Shown here: positions 15,821-23,082 of the stretch, piece after piece
Layout: each line of letters starts with the position of its first letter
Numbering within the stretch: the first letter of the stretch is position 1
From: Acidimicrobiaceae bacterium
GTDB lineage: Bacteria > Actinomycetota > Acidimicrobiia > Acidimicrobiales > RAAP-2
Length of the DNA: 64,000 nt
Direction of reading: 5' to 3'
NCBI GenBank assembly: GCA_027306605.1
Contig: DAHUZK010000017.1
Location: forward strand, 1-64,000
The notes under the pieces: generated by a model
What the model was told of the DNA's origin: nothing
The model's input: the letters and a program-made list of their open reading frames with translations, nothing else
Database searches by the model: none
Translations under genes and position numbers: made by a program

Positions 15821-15967
15821 ATGACCGAGACGCCCGACACCGCACATCCGAGTGAAGTCCGGGACCCACTCGACGAGCAGGAGGACGAGTCCTTCCCCGC
15901 CTCGGACCCCCATTCCGACTGGGCCGGTCCACCGGACGATGTCGAACGCTCACCGGGAGAGCCCTAG
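15821..15967 (+). CDS. 48-residue acidic protein with ESFPASDPHS motif
   Basis: A complete small gene: ATG 15821 behind a very strong GGAGGAGAGGAG, TAG at 15965. The product is strongly acidic (Asp/Glu about a third) with the core DEQEDESFPASDPHSDWAGP. Short proteins carrying an ESFPASDP-type motif are widespread in bacteria and have no known function to my knowledge. It lies 80 bp after the hydrolase; the following 100 bp are AT-richer and probably hold the promoter of the GGDEF gene. Confidence 0.75.
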   Translation: MTETPDTAHPSEVRDPLDEQEDESFPASDPHSDWAGPPDDVERSPGEP

Positions 15968-16151
15968 CGCGACTCGCGGCACACCACTTCTGCACACCAA
16001 CGGCACAACAGCTCAAATCGCACGTTGGATGTGCCGAAACTCGAAGTGATGGCAGGAGCGCTCTCGACCCGTGAACGTGAAGGGGTCGAGCACCGTCGCC
16101 ACGGGGGACGAGCCCGGCGACGGACGACGAGATCGGCGGGGGGTGGGGCGG

Positions 16152-17147
16152 ATGCGCATCCTGATCGCTGACGGTGACGTCACCGGCCGACTGCCACTCG
16201 AGGCACTGGTGTCCGATCTCGGCCACTCCTGCCTGGTGGCCCACGACGGTGACACCGCGTGGACCCTGCTGGCGGGCGGTGGGGTGGACGTGGTGCTGAT
16301 GGACTGGGACATGCCCGGCCTGAACGGTCGCGAGCTGTGCCGGCGGGTGCGCAACGAGCCGGGAGACCGCTACGTCTACATCGTGCTCACCACCGAGCTC
16401 GACCACCCCGAGCACATCCTCGAAGGCCTGGGCGCCGGCGCGGACAACTACTTGATAAAGCCGGTCGACCCCTTCTCCGTCCAGACGCGCCTGGTGGCGG
16501 CCGAGCGCGTGGCCGCGGTGCACGGCGCGCTCGCCGTGACCCAGGCCGAGCTGGAGCGGGCGAATCTCGAGCTGTTGGAGCAGTCGCGCACGGACGGGCT
16601 GACGGGATTGGGCAACCGCCGCCGCATGGAGGAGGACCTGAACCGGACCCACGCCCGGGCGGTGCGGGTGGGGCGCACGTACGGCGTCGCGCTCTTCGAC
16701 ATCGACTACTTCAAGCTCTACAACGACCATTACGGGCACGTCGGAGGCGACGAGACCCTGCGGCGGGTGGCGGCCACGATCGACGTCGTCGTGCGGGCGG
16801 GCGAATGCGCCTATCGCTACGGTGGCGAGGAGTTCCTGTTGCTCATGCCCGATTGCCGTCCGACCGATTCCATCTTCATCACCGGAGAGCGGATCCGCCA
16901 GGCCGTCCTCGACGCCTCCATCCGACACGTCGCCCGGCCGTCGGACCCACCCCTGGTGACCTTGAGCGGCGGTGTGTCCTGCTGGACTCCCGGGTCCCCC
17001 CTGTCGTTGCTCGAGGTGCTCGAGCAGGCGGACGAGGCCCTGTTCGACGCCAAGTCGGACGGGCGGAACCGCGTCTACGCCGCCCCGTCGGTCGACGGGT
17101 GCGGCGACCTCGCGCCGAGGGGAGCGGTCGGAGTCGCCCTGAAGTAG
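16152..17147 (+). CDS. REC-GGDEF response regulator (probable diguanylate cyclase)
   Basis: 331 residues. The receiver domain spans about 1-120, with acidic pocket ADGD, phosphoacceptor Asp51 in LMDWDMPG, Thr in LTT and Lys in LIKP. A coiled linker (about 125-160) leads to GGDEF at about 165-320: TDGLTGLGNRRRMEED, FDIDYFKLYNDHYGH and the active site RYGGEEF. The inhibitory-site RxxD reads RAGE, so product inhibition may be weak. It should make cyclic di-GMP on phosphorylation; no kinase is adjacent. ATG 16152 follows GGGGTGGGGCGG; GTG 16071 would add 27 polar residues. Confidence 0.9.
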   Translation: MRILIADGDVTGRLPLEALVSDLGHSCLVAHDGDTAWTLLAGGGVDVVLMDWDMPGLNGRELCRRVRNEPGDRYVYIVLTTELDHPEHILEGLGAGADNYLIKPVDPFSVQTRLVAAERVAAVHGALAVTQAELERANLELLEQSRTDGLTGLGNRRRMEEDLNRTHARAVRVGRTYGVALFDIDYFKLYNDHYGHVGGDETLRRVAATIDVVVRAGECAYRYGGEEFLLLMPDCRPTDSIFITGERIRQAVLDASIRHVARPSDPPLVTLSGGVSCWTPGSPLSLLEVLEQADEALFDAKSDGRNRVYAAPSVDGCGDLAPRGAVGVALK

Positions 17148-17166
17148 CCGGGACGCTGCGCCCGGC
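17147..17166. terminator. Hairpin between convergent GGDEF and TetR genes
   Basis: GCCGGG-ACGCTGCG-CCCGGC starts in the stop codon of the GGDEF gene and ends 5 bp before the stop of the TetR gene. A 6-bp all-GC stem; no T-run. Confidence 0.4.
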
Positions 17167-17170
17167 GCGC

Positions 17171-17737
17171 TCAGCCCGGGCCGGCGAGCGCTGTGCGCAG
17201 CGCTCGGAACGCCTTCGAGGTCCGGGCGACGAACTCCTCGTCCCGGGCGGCGTCGCCGTGCTCGAGCCAGGTCAGCGTCGCCTCGACCAGCCACCCGAAG
17301 AGGGCCTCGGCCCGCCAGGCGTCCAAGGTCCGGTCCCCCGAGTCGAGCGAGCTGAGCCGGCGCACGACGGACACGGAGGTCTCGCGGATCCCCCCGGCGT
17401 AGGCCGCGAACTGCCGCTCGTGGGCCGCATGCCGCCACAGAAGGGTGAAGGCCGCGGGATCCTCCCGCGCCACGGTCAGGAGAGTGCGCGGACCGAGCCC
17501 CGACTGACCGGGCTGGGCGAGTTCGGTCCGCAACTCGTCGCCGAGGTGGTCGAAGACCTGCTGGAGGATCTCGCGGTAGAGCTCCTCCTTCGATCCGAAG
17601 TGGCGGTAGACGATGAGCTTGGTGACGTCGCAGGCCGCGGCGACGTCGTCCATCGACGTCTCGGCGAACCCGGATGCGGCGAAGGCCCGTGCGGCACCGT
17701 GGAGGATGGCGGCCCGACGTTCGGCGCGGGGAAGCAG
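17171..17737 (-). CDS. TetR-family regulator with no canonical start codon
   Basis: About 188 residues when read from CTG 17737. The complete TetR helix-turn-helix is encoded: RAERRAAILHGAARAFAASG, then FAETSMDDVAAACDVTKLIVYRHFGSKEELY. The first ATG (17653) falls in the middle of this domain and would delete helix 1. In frame, no ATG, GTG or TTG lies between the upstream stop (about 17780) and 17653. CTG 17737, with GAGAG just upstream, is the best candidate; a base change or sequence error is the alternative. It diverges from the ferritin-like/monooxygenase pair and probably represses it. Confidence 0.8.
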   Translation of the reverse strand: MLPRAERRAAILHGAARAFAASGFAETSMDDVAAACDVTKLIVYRHFGSKEELYREILQQVFDHLGDELRTELAQPGQSGLGPRTLLTVAREDPAAFTLLWRHAAHERQFAAYAGGIRETSVSVVRRLSSLDSGDRTLDAWRAEALFGWLVEATLTWLEHGDAARDEEFVARTSKAFRALRTALAGPG

Positions 17738-17751
17738 CTTGCTCTCGAGTT

Positions 17752-17771
17752 GTATACGCGCAAGTATATAC
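17752..17771. promoter_or_regulatory. Candidate TetR operator GTATA-N10-TATAC
   Basis: GTATACGCGCAAGTATATAC has GTATA/TATAC arms and also reads as two GTATA direct repeats 12 bp apart. It is an island of AT-rich sequence between the divergent TetR gene (proposed start 17737) and the ATG at 17813, the expected place for autoregulation and control of the operon. Confidence 0.5.
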
Positions 17772-17812
17772 CGTTGAGTTCACACTCTCCAGGACGACGT
17801 GGGGGCACGACC

Positions 17813-18853
17813 ATGGCGACGGCGCAGCTGCAATTCACCGAAGCGGAGCTCCTGGCCGACGCGCCGGTCGACGAGCCGCTCTTCGCCGGCGGCGTCCGGT
17901 GCCACGGAGGCTTCGACGAGCGGGGGACCTACGTCTCGCCGCGCACGCGCCACCGCGTCCCGGCCATCGCGGCCTGGGCGGAGCAGAACGGCGCACGTTT
18001 CAAGACGGAGCTCCTCGACGTGCCGCTGGAGCGATGGGAGCGCTCCTTCCCCAGCGTGGACCAGGCGCGGTTCCTCCTGCAGGCCGGAGTGCCCGAACCC
18101 CTCATGGCGACGCTGACCCGCATCGGCACCGTCGAGGGCTATGGCGCCAACATCCGGCTGCTGAAGCCCAAGGACCTCCAACGGCACTTCGTCGAGGACG
18201 TGGAGGGAACGGCCATCGACCATCTCGGTCGCGGGCTCTTCGAGGCGCACGGGCGGGACGAGGCGGGATGGGAAGCGGAGGCGGGACACCGCGACATGTG
18301 GTTCGCCGCGCGGGACATCGCGTTCGGGCGGCCCTGTGACGACCTCGACGTGGAGGCGATGTTGGCGCGCATGGGAATCGGAGCCGGCCGGACCGGTGCC
18401 GACGCCAACCGCTTGTTGCCCGACGACGTCTCGCCCGAGCTCGAGATGATGGTGACGCTGATGGTGCGCGTGCTCTTCATAGAGATCTCCGCTTTCCACA
18501 CGTTCGCCTGGGCGGAGGAATGGATGTCCGACACCGAATTGGTGGCCGGCGAGGGAGAGGCCGCCCGCCTCGTGTCCTTCATCCGGGCCGACGAGACGCC
18601 TCACGTGGGCTACCTGCGCACCGCCCTCTCCGAGATGCGCGACCGCACCTGGGTGGGCGAGGGCGGCCGGCACCACGACGGCGGCCGGATGATCGCCCGC
18701 ATCTGGGAGCCGCTGCTGGCTCAGAGCCTCGGCCCGGCACGCCACGAAGCCCGGCGCGCTGCCATGGGCGAGGTGGAGCACTGGTGCGCCCGGCGCCGCA
18801 ACGGAGCCGAGATCCTGGCCGAGTTCACGTCACTGGGGCCCCCGGCGCAGTGA
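17813..18853 (+). CDS. Ferritin-like (putative diiron) protein of unknown function
   Basis: 346 residues; I do not recognise a named family. Four helical metal-type motifs are visible in the order of a ferritin-like four-helix bundle: Glu in RHFVEDVEGTAIDHL, then EAGH (ExxH); Glu in VLFIEISAFHTFAW, then DETPHVGYL (ExxH). This matches the E...ExxH...E...ExxH pattern of diiron oxidases and oxygenases. The N-terminal 100 residues have no clear motif. ATG 17813 has only a GGGGG tract upstream. The stop overlaps the GTG of the LLM monooxygenase by 4 bases, so the two are probably functional partners. Confidence 0.65.
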   Translation: MATAQLQFTEAELLADAPVDEPLFAGGVRCHGGFDERGTYVSPRTRHRVPAIAAWAEQNGARFKTELLDVPLERWERSFPSVDQARFLLQAGVPEPLMATLTRIGTVEGYGANIRLLKPKDLQRHFVEDVEGTAIDHLGRGLFEAHGRDEAGWEAEAGHRDMWFAARDIAFGRPCDDLDVEAMLARMGIGAGRTGADANRLLPDDVSPELEMMVTLMVRVLFIEISAFHTFAWAEEWMSDTELVAGEGEAARLVSFIRADETPHVGYLRTALSEMRDRTWVGEGGRHHDGGRMIARIWEPLLAQSLGPARHEARRAAMGEVEHWCARRRNGAEILAEFTSLGPPAQ

Positions 18854-20214
18854 AGTTCGGGATCTTCTACGAACACCAGCTGCCCCGTCCGTGGAGCGAG
18901 GGTGACGAGTACCGCCTGCTGCAGGACGCCCTCGAGCAGGTCGAGCTGGCCGACCGGCTCGGTTTCGACGTGGTGTGGGAGGTCGAGCACCACTTCTTGG
19001 AGGAGTACAGCCACTCCTCCGCTCCCGAGGTCTTCCTCGGCGCGTGCAGCCAGCGCACCAAGGACATCCGCCTCGGGCACGGCATCATCCAGACGGCGCC
19101 CGGCTACAACCACCCGGCCCGAACGGCGGAGCGCGTGGCCACGCTCGACCTGCTCTCGGGCGGCCGTGTCGAGTTCGGCTCGGGGGAGTCCGGTTCCGAG
19201 GCCGAGCTCGGCGGTTTCCAGGTCGACCCGGCGACCAAGCGCGAGGCCTGGCTCGAGGGGCTCGAGGTGGCACTGCGTTGCATGACCGAGACACCGTTCA
19301 GCGGTGTCGACGGGCGCTTCGTACAGATGCCCCCGCGCAACGTGGTGCCCAAGCCGATGCAGCGGCCGCATCCGCCGCTGTGGGTCGCCTGCTCTCGCCG
19401 CGACACGATCCTGCTGGCGGCGGAGAAGGGGATCGGCGCGCTCACCTTCGCCTTCATCGACCCCGAGGAAGCGGTGAAGTGGGTCTCGGACTACGAGCGG
19501 ACGCTGTCCGAGCGCTGTGTCCCCGTCGGGTTGGCCGTGAACCCGAACATCGCCTGCGTGACCCAGATGATGTGCCACCAGGACGAGAAGGTGGCGCTGG
19601 ACCGGGGCCTCGAAGGGGGCAACTTCTTCGGGTACTCGCTCGGCCACTACTACGTCTTCGGCGAGCACCGCCCGGGGTCGACCGACGTCTGGGCCGAGTA
19701 CCGGGATCGGCGGGGCGACGTGGGCTATTCGCCCGAGGTCGAGACGGCGCTGCGCCAGGAACGTCTCGGCGCCAAGCTGGCCGCCGGCGACCGCACCGGC
19801 CTGCGCGGCGCCATGGGGACGCCCGGCCAGGTGCGCGAGTTCCTGGAACGCTTCGAACAGGCCGGCGTGGATCAGGTCATCTTCGTGTTGCAGGCGGGCA
19901 GGAACCGCCACGAGGACATCTGCGAGTCGCTCGAGCTCTTCGGCCGCGAAGTGCTCCCGGCGTTCAAGGAGCGCGACGAGTCACAGGCGGCGGCCAAGGC
20001 CACCCGGCTGGCACCGGCGATCGAGGCCGCCATGGCGCGTCGCGACGAGGAGCCCTCGCCTCCGGCGCTGCCCCCCGACTACTCGTTTCCGGCGATGCCG
20101 CGCCGCTGGGCCGACGAGACGGGCAGCGAGGAGATGCAGGCCTGGCTCGAGCACTTCGCCGAGAGCCGCGCCAAGGGCGTCCGGGACGAGGGGCTGGGGA
20201 TCCTGGGAAGCTGA
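18850..20214 (+). CDS. LLM-class flavin-dependent monooxygenase-like protein with C-terminal extension
   Basis: 454 residues. The luciferase-like barrel fills 1-370: MKFGIFYEHQLPRPW, WEVEHHFLEEYSHSSAPEVFLG (split), GHGIIQTAPGYNHPARTAERVATLDLLSGGR region, FGSGESGSEAELGGF and a C-terminal HEDICESLELFGREVLPAF. The HHF and EYS residues match the FMN/alkanal-monooxygenase-like branch rather than typical F420 enzymes. An extra 80 or so residues at the C-terminus are charged and proline-rich, ending in a helical segment. GTG start overlaps the ferritin-like gene stop (GTGA). Substrate unknown. Confidence 0.85.
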   Translation: MKFGIFYEHQLPRPWSEGDEYRLLQDALEQVELADRLGFDVVWEVEHHFLEEYSHSSAPEVFLGACSQRTKDIRLGHGIIQTAPGYNHPARTAERVATLDLLSGGRVEFGSGESGSEAELGGFQVDPATKREAWLEGLEVALRCMTETPFSGVDGRFVQMPPRNVVPKPMQRPHPPLWVACSRRDTILLAAEKGIGALTFAFIDPEEAVKWVSDYERTLSERCVPVGLAVNPNIACVTQMMCHQDEKVALDRGLEGGNFFGYSLGHYYVFGEHRPGSTDVWAEYRDRRGDVGYSPEVETALRQERLGAKLAAGDRTGLRGAMGTPGQVREFLERFEQAGVDQVIFVLQAGRNRHEDICESLELFGREVLPAFKERDESQAAAKATRLAPAIEAAMARRDEEPSPPALPPDYSFPAMPRRWADETGSEEMQAWLEHFAESRAKGVRDEGLGILGS

Positions 20215-20282
20215 ACGAGACATGACTCCTCGGTCGCTTCGCTGATCCGGTCGATCTGGCGTCGTTCAGTCGTTCAGTCGAT

Positions 20283-20501
20283 TCAGTCGATCTCGCCCTC
20301 ACCCTTGACCTCGGCCCCGATGCGGCCCATCTCCCGCTCGTGGGTGGCGACCTCCGGATCGGCCTCGCCGCGATCGGCCGCGGCCTCCTCCTCGGGGGTC
20401 GGCGCCCGATCCGCTTGGTGGCCGGCGGCGCTCTCCCGATCCTCTTCGATCCTCGTGCGGTCGTCGACCCTGTCGCCTCCGGCATCGCGTGGCTCGCTCA
20501 T
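20283..20501 (-). CDS. Small, highly charged hypothetical protein (72 aa)
   Basis: A hydrophilic, Glu/Asp/Arg-rich product starting MSEPRDAGGDRVDDRTR and ending EREMGRIGAEVKGEGEID; likely disordered with a helical C-terminus. The chosen ATG has AAGGAGGG upstream; an ATG 23 codons earlier lacks one. It diverges from the FAD enzyme. The gene recalls small stress-linked actinobacterial proteins, but I cannot assign a family. Confidence 0.6.
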   Translation of the reverse strand: MSEPRDAGGDRVDDRTRIEEDRESAAGHQADRAPTPEEEAAADRGEADPEVATHEREMGRIGAEVKGEGEID

Positions 20502-20552
20502 GGTGCCCTCCTTCCGTCCTCTGCTCTTTTGCCACGGATCCGTCTGCTCAAT

Positions 20553-20582
20553 CATCGACCGGTCGTCCATCGACCGGTCGTC
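20553..20582. promoter_or_regulatory. Two tandem 15-bp boxes, each a CGACCGGTCG palindrome
   Basis: CATCGACCGGTCGTC occurs twice back to back (20553-20567 and 20568-20582). Each unit contains the perfect 10-bp palindrome CGACCGGTCG, so the two palindromes are 15 bp apart. They lie between the divergent small acidic gene and the FAD enzyme (ATG 20653). Paired boxes like this suit cooperative repressor binding. Confidence 0.55.
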
Positions 20583-20652
20583 GACCCCGATGCAGGCACC
20601 GAGCCGTCGCGAGAAGGCGGCCCGGCGCCGCGATCGCTACAGTCCCCCGGAC

Positions 20653-22218
20653 ATGCCGGACTTCGACGTCATCGTCATCGGTGCGGGACACAACGGGCTG
20701 ACCGCCGCCGCCGTGATGGCACGGGGCGGGCTCAAGGTGCTCTGCCTCGAGAAGAACCACTTCATCGGCGGGATGGCCTCCACCACCGAGCTCATCCGCG
20801 GCTACCGGTTCGAGCTGGCCGGTTCGATCCAGTTCCCGGTGCCGAACGAGATCTTCGAGCAGCTCGAGCTCGACTCCTGCCCGATCTACGAGCCCGAGGT
20901 CCAGTCGGCCTCCATCGGGGAGGGGGACCAGCCCCCGCTCTTCCTCTACTCGGACCCCGAGCGGCTGCTCGGACATCTCGGCGAGACGCTGGGGACCGAG
21001 GCGGTGCTCGGCATGGCCGAGGTGGCGGCCTGGGCCGAGGCACCGGCACGGGCCATCGGCCGGTTCGAGGTCCGCCGTGGGCCGAAGTCACTCGACGAGA
21101 TGTGGGCGTGCGCGGCCAACGAGGCTGAGCGGGAAGCCATCCGCATGGCGATGTTCGGCAGCGTGATGGACGTGATCGACCGCTATCTCCCCGACCGCAC
21201 GAAGCATGCGCCCGTGCGGTCCATGCTGAGCTTCCTCGCGGTCAATTCGACCTTCCGCGGCCCTGCGTCGCCGGGAAGCGCCCTGTGCCTCGCCTTCGCC
21301 CTGGCCTCTCCCGGTACCGCCACCATGTCCAAGGTCCGCGGCGGGCTCGGGACGATCGCCGACCATCTGCGCCGGCTCTTCGAGCGTCACGGTGGCCAGC
21401 TGCGCCGCCATGCCAAGGTCGCGCGGATCGTCGTCGGCGAGGGGGCCGCGCGCGGGGTCGAGTTGGGAGACGGAGAGGTCGTCACCGCCCCGATCGTGGT
21501 CTCCAATCTGGACCCGACCGCGACCTTCACGCAGCTGGTCGAACCGGAGGCCCTTCCCGACGCCTTCGCGCGCCGGATCGCCGCCATCGACCACCGGGCG
21601 GCATACTTCCAGGCGCACTTCGCCCTGCGGGGCTTGCCGGAGTACCGAGGCCCTTACGAAGCGCTCAACGACAGCGCGATGGGACGCAACGTCACGTTCT
21701 TCGGCACCGCCGAGCAGATGCAGCGTGACTTCGAGGGCTGCGTTCGAGGCGAGGTGCCGCAATCGCCCAGTTTCAACCTGCAGATCCCGTCCCTCGACGA
21801 CGCCTCACTGGCGCCCGAGGGGATGCATGCTGCCAGCAGCTTCGCCTTCTACCTGCCCATCGGCACGGACCGCGAGAGCCAGGGGCGCCTTCGCGACGAG
21901 ATGGCGTCACGGATCGTGGCCAAGATCGCTTCGGTCGCCCCGAACTTCCCCGATCTGATAGAGCGCCAGCTCAACTATCCCGCCTACACCTACGAGCTGA
22001 TGTTCGGGTGTACGGGGGGTGACTTCACCCACGGGCTCCTCCAGCCCGAGTTCATGGGTCCCTTCCGGCCGGGACCGCGGGGATGGCCGGACAATCCGGT
22101 CCCGGTCGAGGGGCTCTACCTGTGCGGGGCGGGCTGCCACGGTGGGCCGGGCGTGACCTTCATCCCCGGCTACAACTGCGCCTCCGCGGTGTTGGAGGGG
22201 ACGAGCGCCCGGTTGTAG
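20653..22218 (+). CDS. Phytoene-desaturase-like FAD-dependent oxidoreductase (PYROXD2-type)
   Basis: 521 residues. The dinucleotide motif is VIVIGAGHNGLTAAAVMARGG (split as VIVIGAGHNGL and on), with LEKNHFIGGMASTTEL next, then a substrate domain and a C-terminal GLYLCGAGCHGGPGVTFIPGYNCA FAD-closing segment. This is the CrtI/PYROXD2 branch of amine-oxidase-like flavoproteins; no carotenoid gene is nearby, so a carotenoid role is not supported. ATG 20653 is chosen as the first residue before the Rossmann strand. Its 3' end overlaps the convergent membrane-protein gene by 49 bp. Confidence 0.88.
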   Translation: MPDFDVIVIGAGHNGLTAAAVMARGGLKVLCLEKNHFIGGMASTTELIRGYRFELAGSIQFPVPNEIFEQLELDSCPIYEPEVQSASIGEGDQPPLFLYSDPERLLGHLGETLGTEAVLGMAEVAAWAEAPARAIGRFEVRRGPKSLDEMWACAANEAEREAIRMAMFGSVMDVIDRYLPDRTKHAPVRSMLSFLAVNSTFRGPASPGSALCLAFALASPGTATMSKVRGGLGTIADHLRRLFERHGGQLRRHAKVARIVVGEGAARGVELGDGEVVTAPIVVSNLDPTATFTQLVEPEALPDAFARRIAAIDHRAAYFQAHFALRGLPEYRGPYEALNDSAMGRNVTFFGTAEQMQRDFEGCVRGEVPQSPSFNLQIPSLDDASLAPEGMHAASSFAFYLPIGTDRESQGRLRDEMASRIVAKIASVAPNFPDLIERQLNYPAYTYELMFGCTGGDFTHGLLQPEFMGPFRPGPRGWPDNPVPVEGLYLCGAGCHGGPGVTFIPGYNCASAVLEGTSARL

Positions 22219-22643
22219 CGCAGCTGGCGCTCCATGAAGGCGAGGAACATCGCCACGGAGAAGGCCAGGCTGGTGAACAGGCTCATGACGAAGAAGATCC
22301 ACGCCCAGCGCAAACCTCGCCGGGTGCCCTCGGTGATGGTCCACAGCGGCAACAGCACCACGTTGACGATGATGTAGTCCTGGGCGGCGGAGTCGGCGGC
22401 CCAGTTGGTGAAGAGCAGCGAGGTGTAGTTGGCGTAATTGGCCCGGTGCCCGAAGAGGTGGGTGTAGCGGACGTTGAAGTACCACCCGAGGACGAGCGAA
22501 CACACCCCGACCACGTCGTAGACGCCCTCGAGCAGAGTGACCGCCCCGGCACGGCCGCCCGCGAACAGGTGCCGGTTGACGAGGAAGGCGACGAGCGTGC
22601 TCGCGATGCCGAGAATGCCGAAGATCATCAGCTGTGACGTCAT
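22170..22643 (-). CDS. DUF2834-like four-helix membrane protein
   Basis: 157 residues with four hydrophobic segments (about 5-25, 38-60, 85-115, 120-145). NYANYTSLLFTNWAADSAAQD is close to the FVxxLFxNxVxAxxxxD signature of DUF2834, a family of small integral membrane proteins of unknown role. ATG 22643 follows GAGGAGGACGACG; an in-frame ATG five codons upstream is inferior. The last 49 bp are antisense to the end of the FAD enzyme gene. Confidence 0.72.
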   Translation of the reverse strand: MTSQLMIFGILGIASTLVAFLVNRHLFAGGRAGAVTLLEGVYDVVGVCSLVLGWYFNVRYTHLFGHRANYANYTSLLFTNWAADSAAQDYIIVNVVLLPLWTITEGTRRGLRWAWIFFVMSLFTSLAFSVAMFLAFMERQLRYNRALVPSNTAEAQL

Positions 22644-22717
22644 CGTCGTCCTCCTCACGCGTCACACCGCGGCGCGGCACAACCCTAAGGGCCGCTGTGG
22701 TCACGCAGTGGGATCGC

Positions 22718-23062
22718 TCAGAGGATGTCGAGGACCCGTTCGGGGGGCCGGCCGATCACGGCTCTGCCGTCCACCACGAAGATCGGGCGTTCCAAGAGGA
22801 CGGGATGCCGGGTGACGGCCTGCAGGAGCGAGTCGCGATCACTGTCGCCGTCGAGCCCGAGCCCTTCGTAGGAGGGTTCGCCGGTGCGCATCATCAGGCG
22901 CGGATCGTCGATGCCGAGCAACTGCATCAGCCGTTCGAGATCCTCGCGGGTGGGCGCGTCATCGAGGTAACGGACGATCTCGGCTTCCACCCCGTGCTCT
23001 TCGAGGATCGACCGAGCTGAGCGGCACTTCGAACAGGACGGGTTGAAGTAGAGCTGCGGCAC
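22718..23062 (-). CDS. arsC: ArsC-family thioredoxin-fold reductase
   Basis: 114 residues, full length for glutaredoxin-dependent arsenate reductases. Catalytic NPSCSKCRSAR (Cys10, with a second Cys at 13) and the cis-proline region LERPIFVVDGRAVIGRPPERVL are present. The arsenic-binding arginines are plausible at RPP. No arsenite exporter or ArsR is nearby, so a general thiol-redox role (Spx/ArsC-like) cannot be excluded. GTG start. Confidence 0.82.
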   Translation of the reverse strand: MPQLYFNPSCSKCRSARSILEEHGVEAEIVRYLDDAPTREDLERLMQLLGIDDPRLMMRTGEPSYEGLGLDGDSDRDSLLQAVTRHPVLLERPIFVVDGRAVIGRPPERVLDIL

Positions 23063-23082
23063 CGCCCCACACTAGATGCCGG

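Noticed and set aside
20653-22218. A carotenoid biosynthesis locus
   Set aside because: The FAD enzyme is only distantly CrtI-like and no phytoene synthase, cyclase or prenyltransferase lies nearby.
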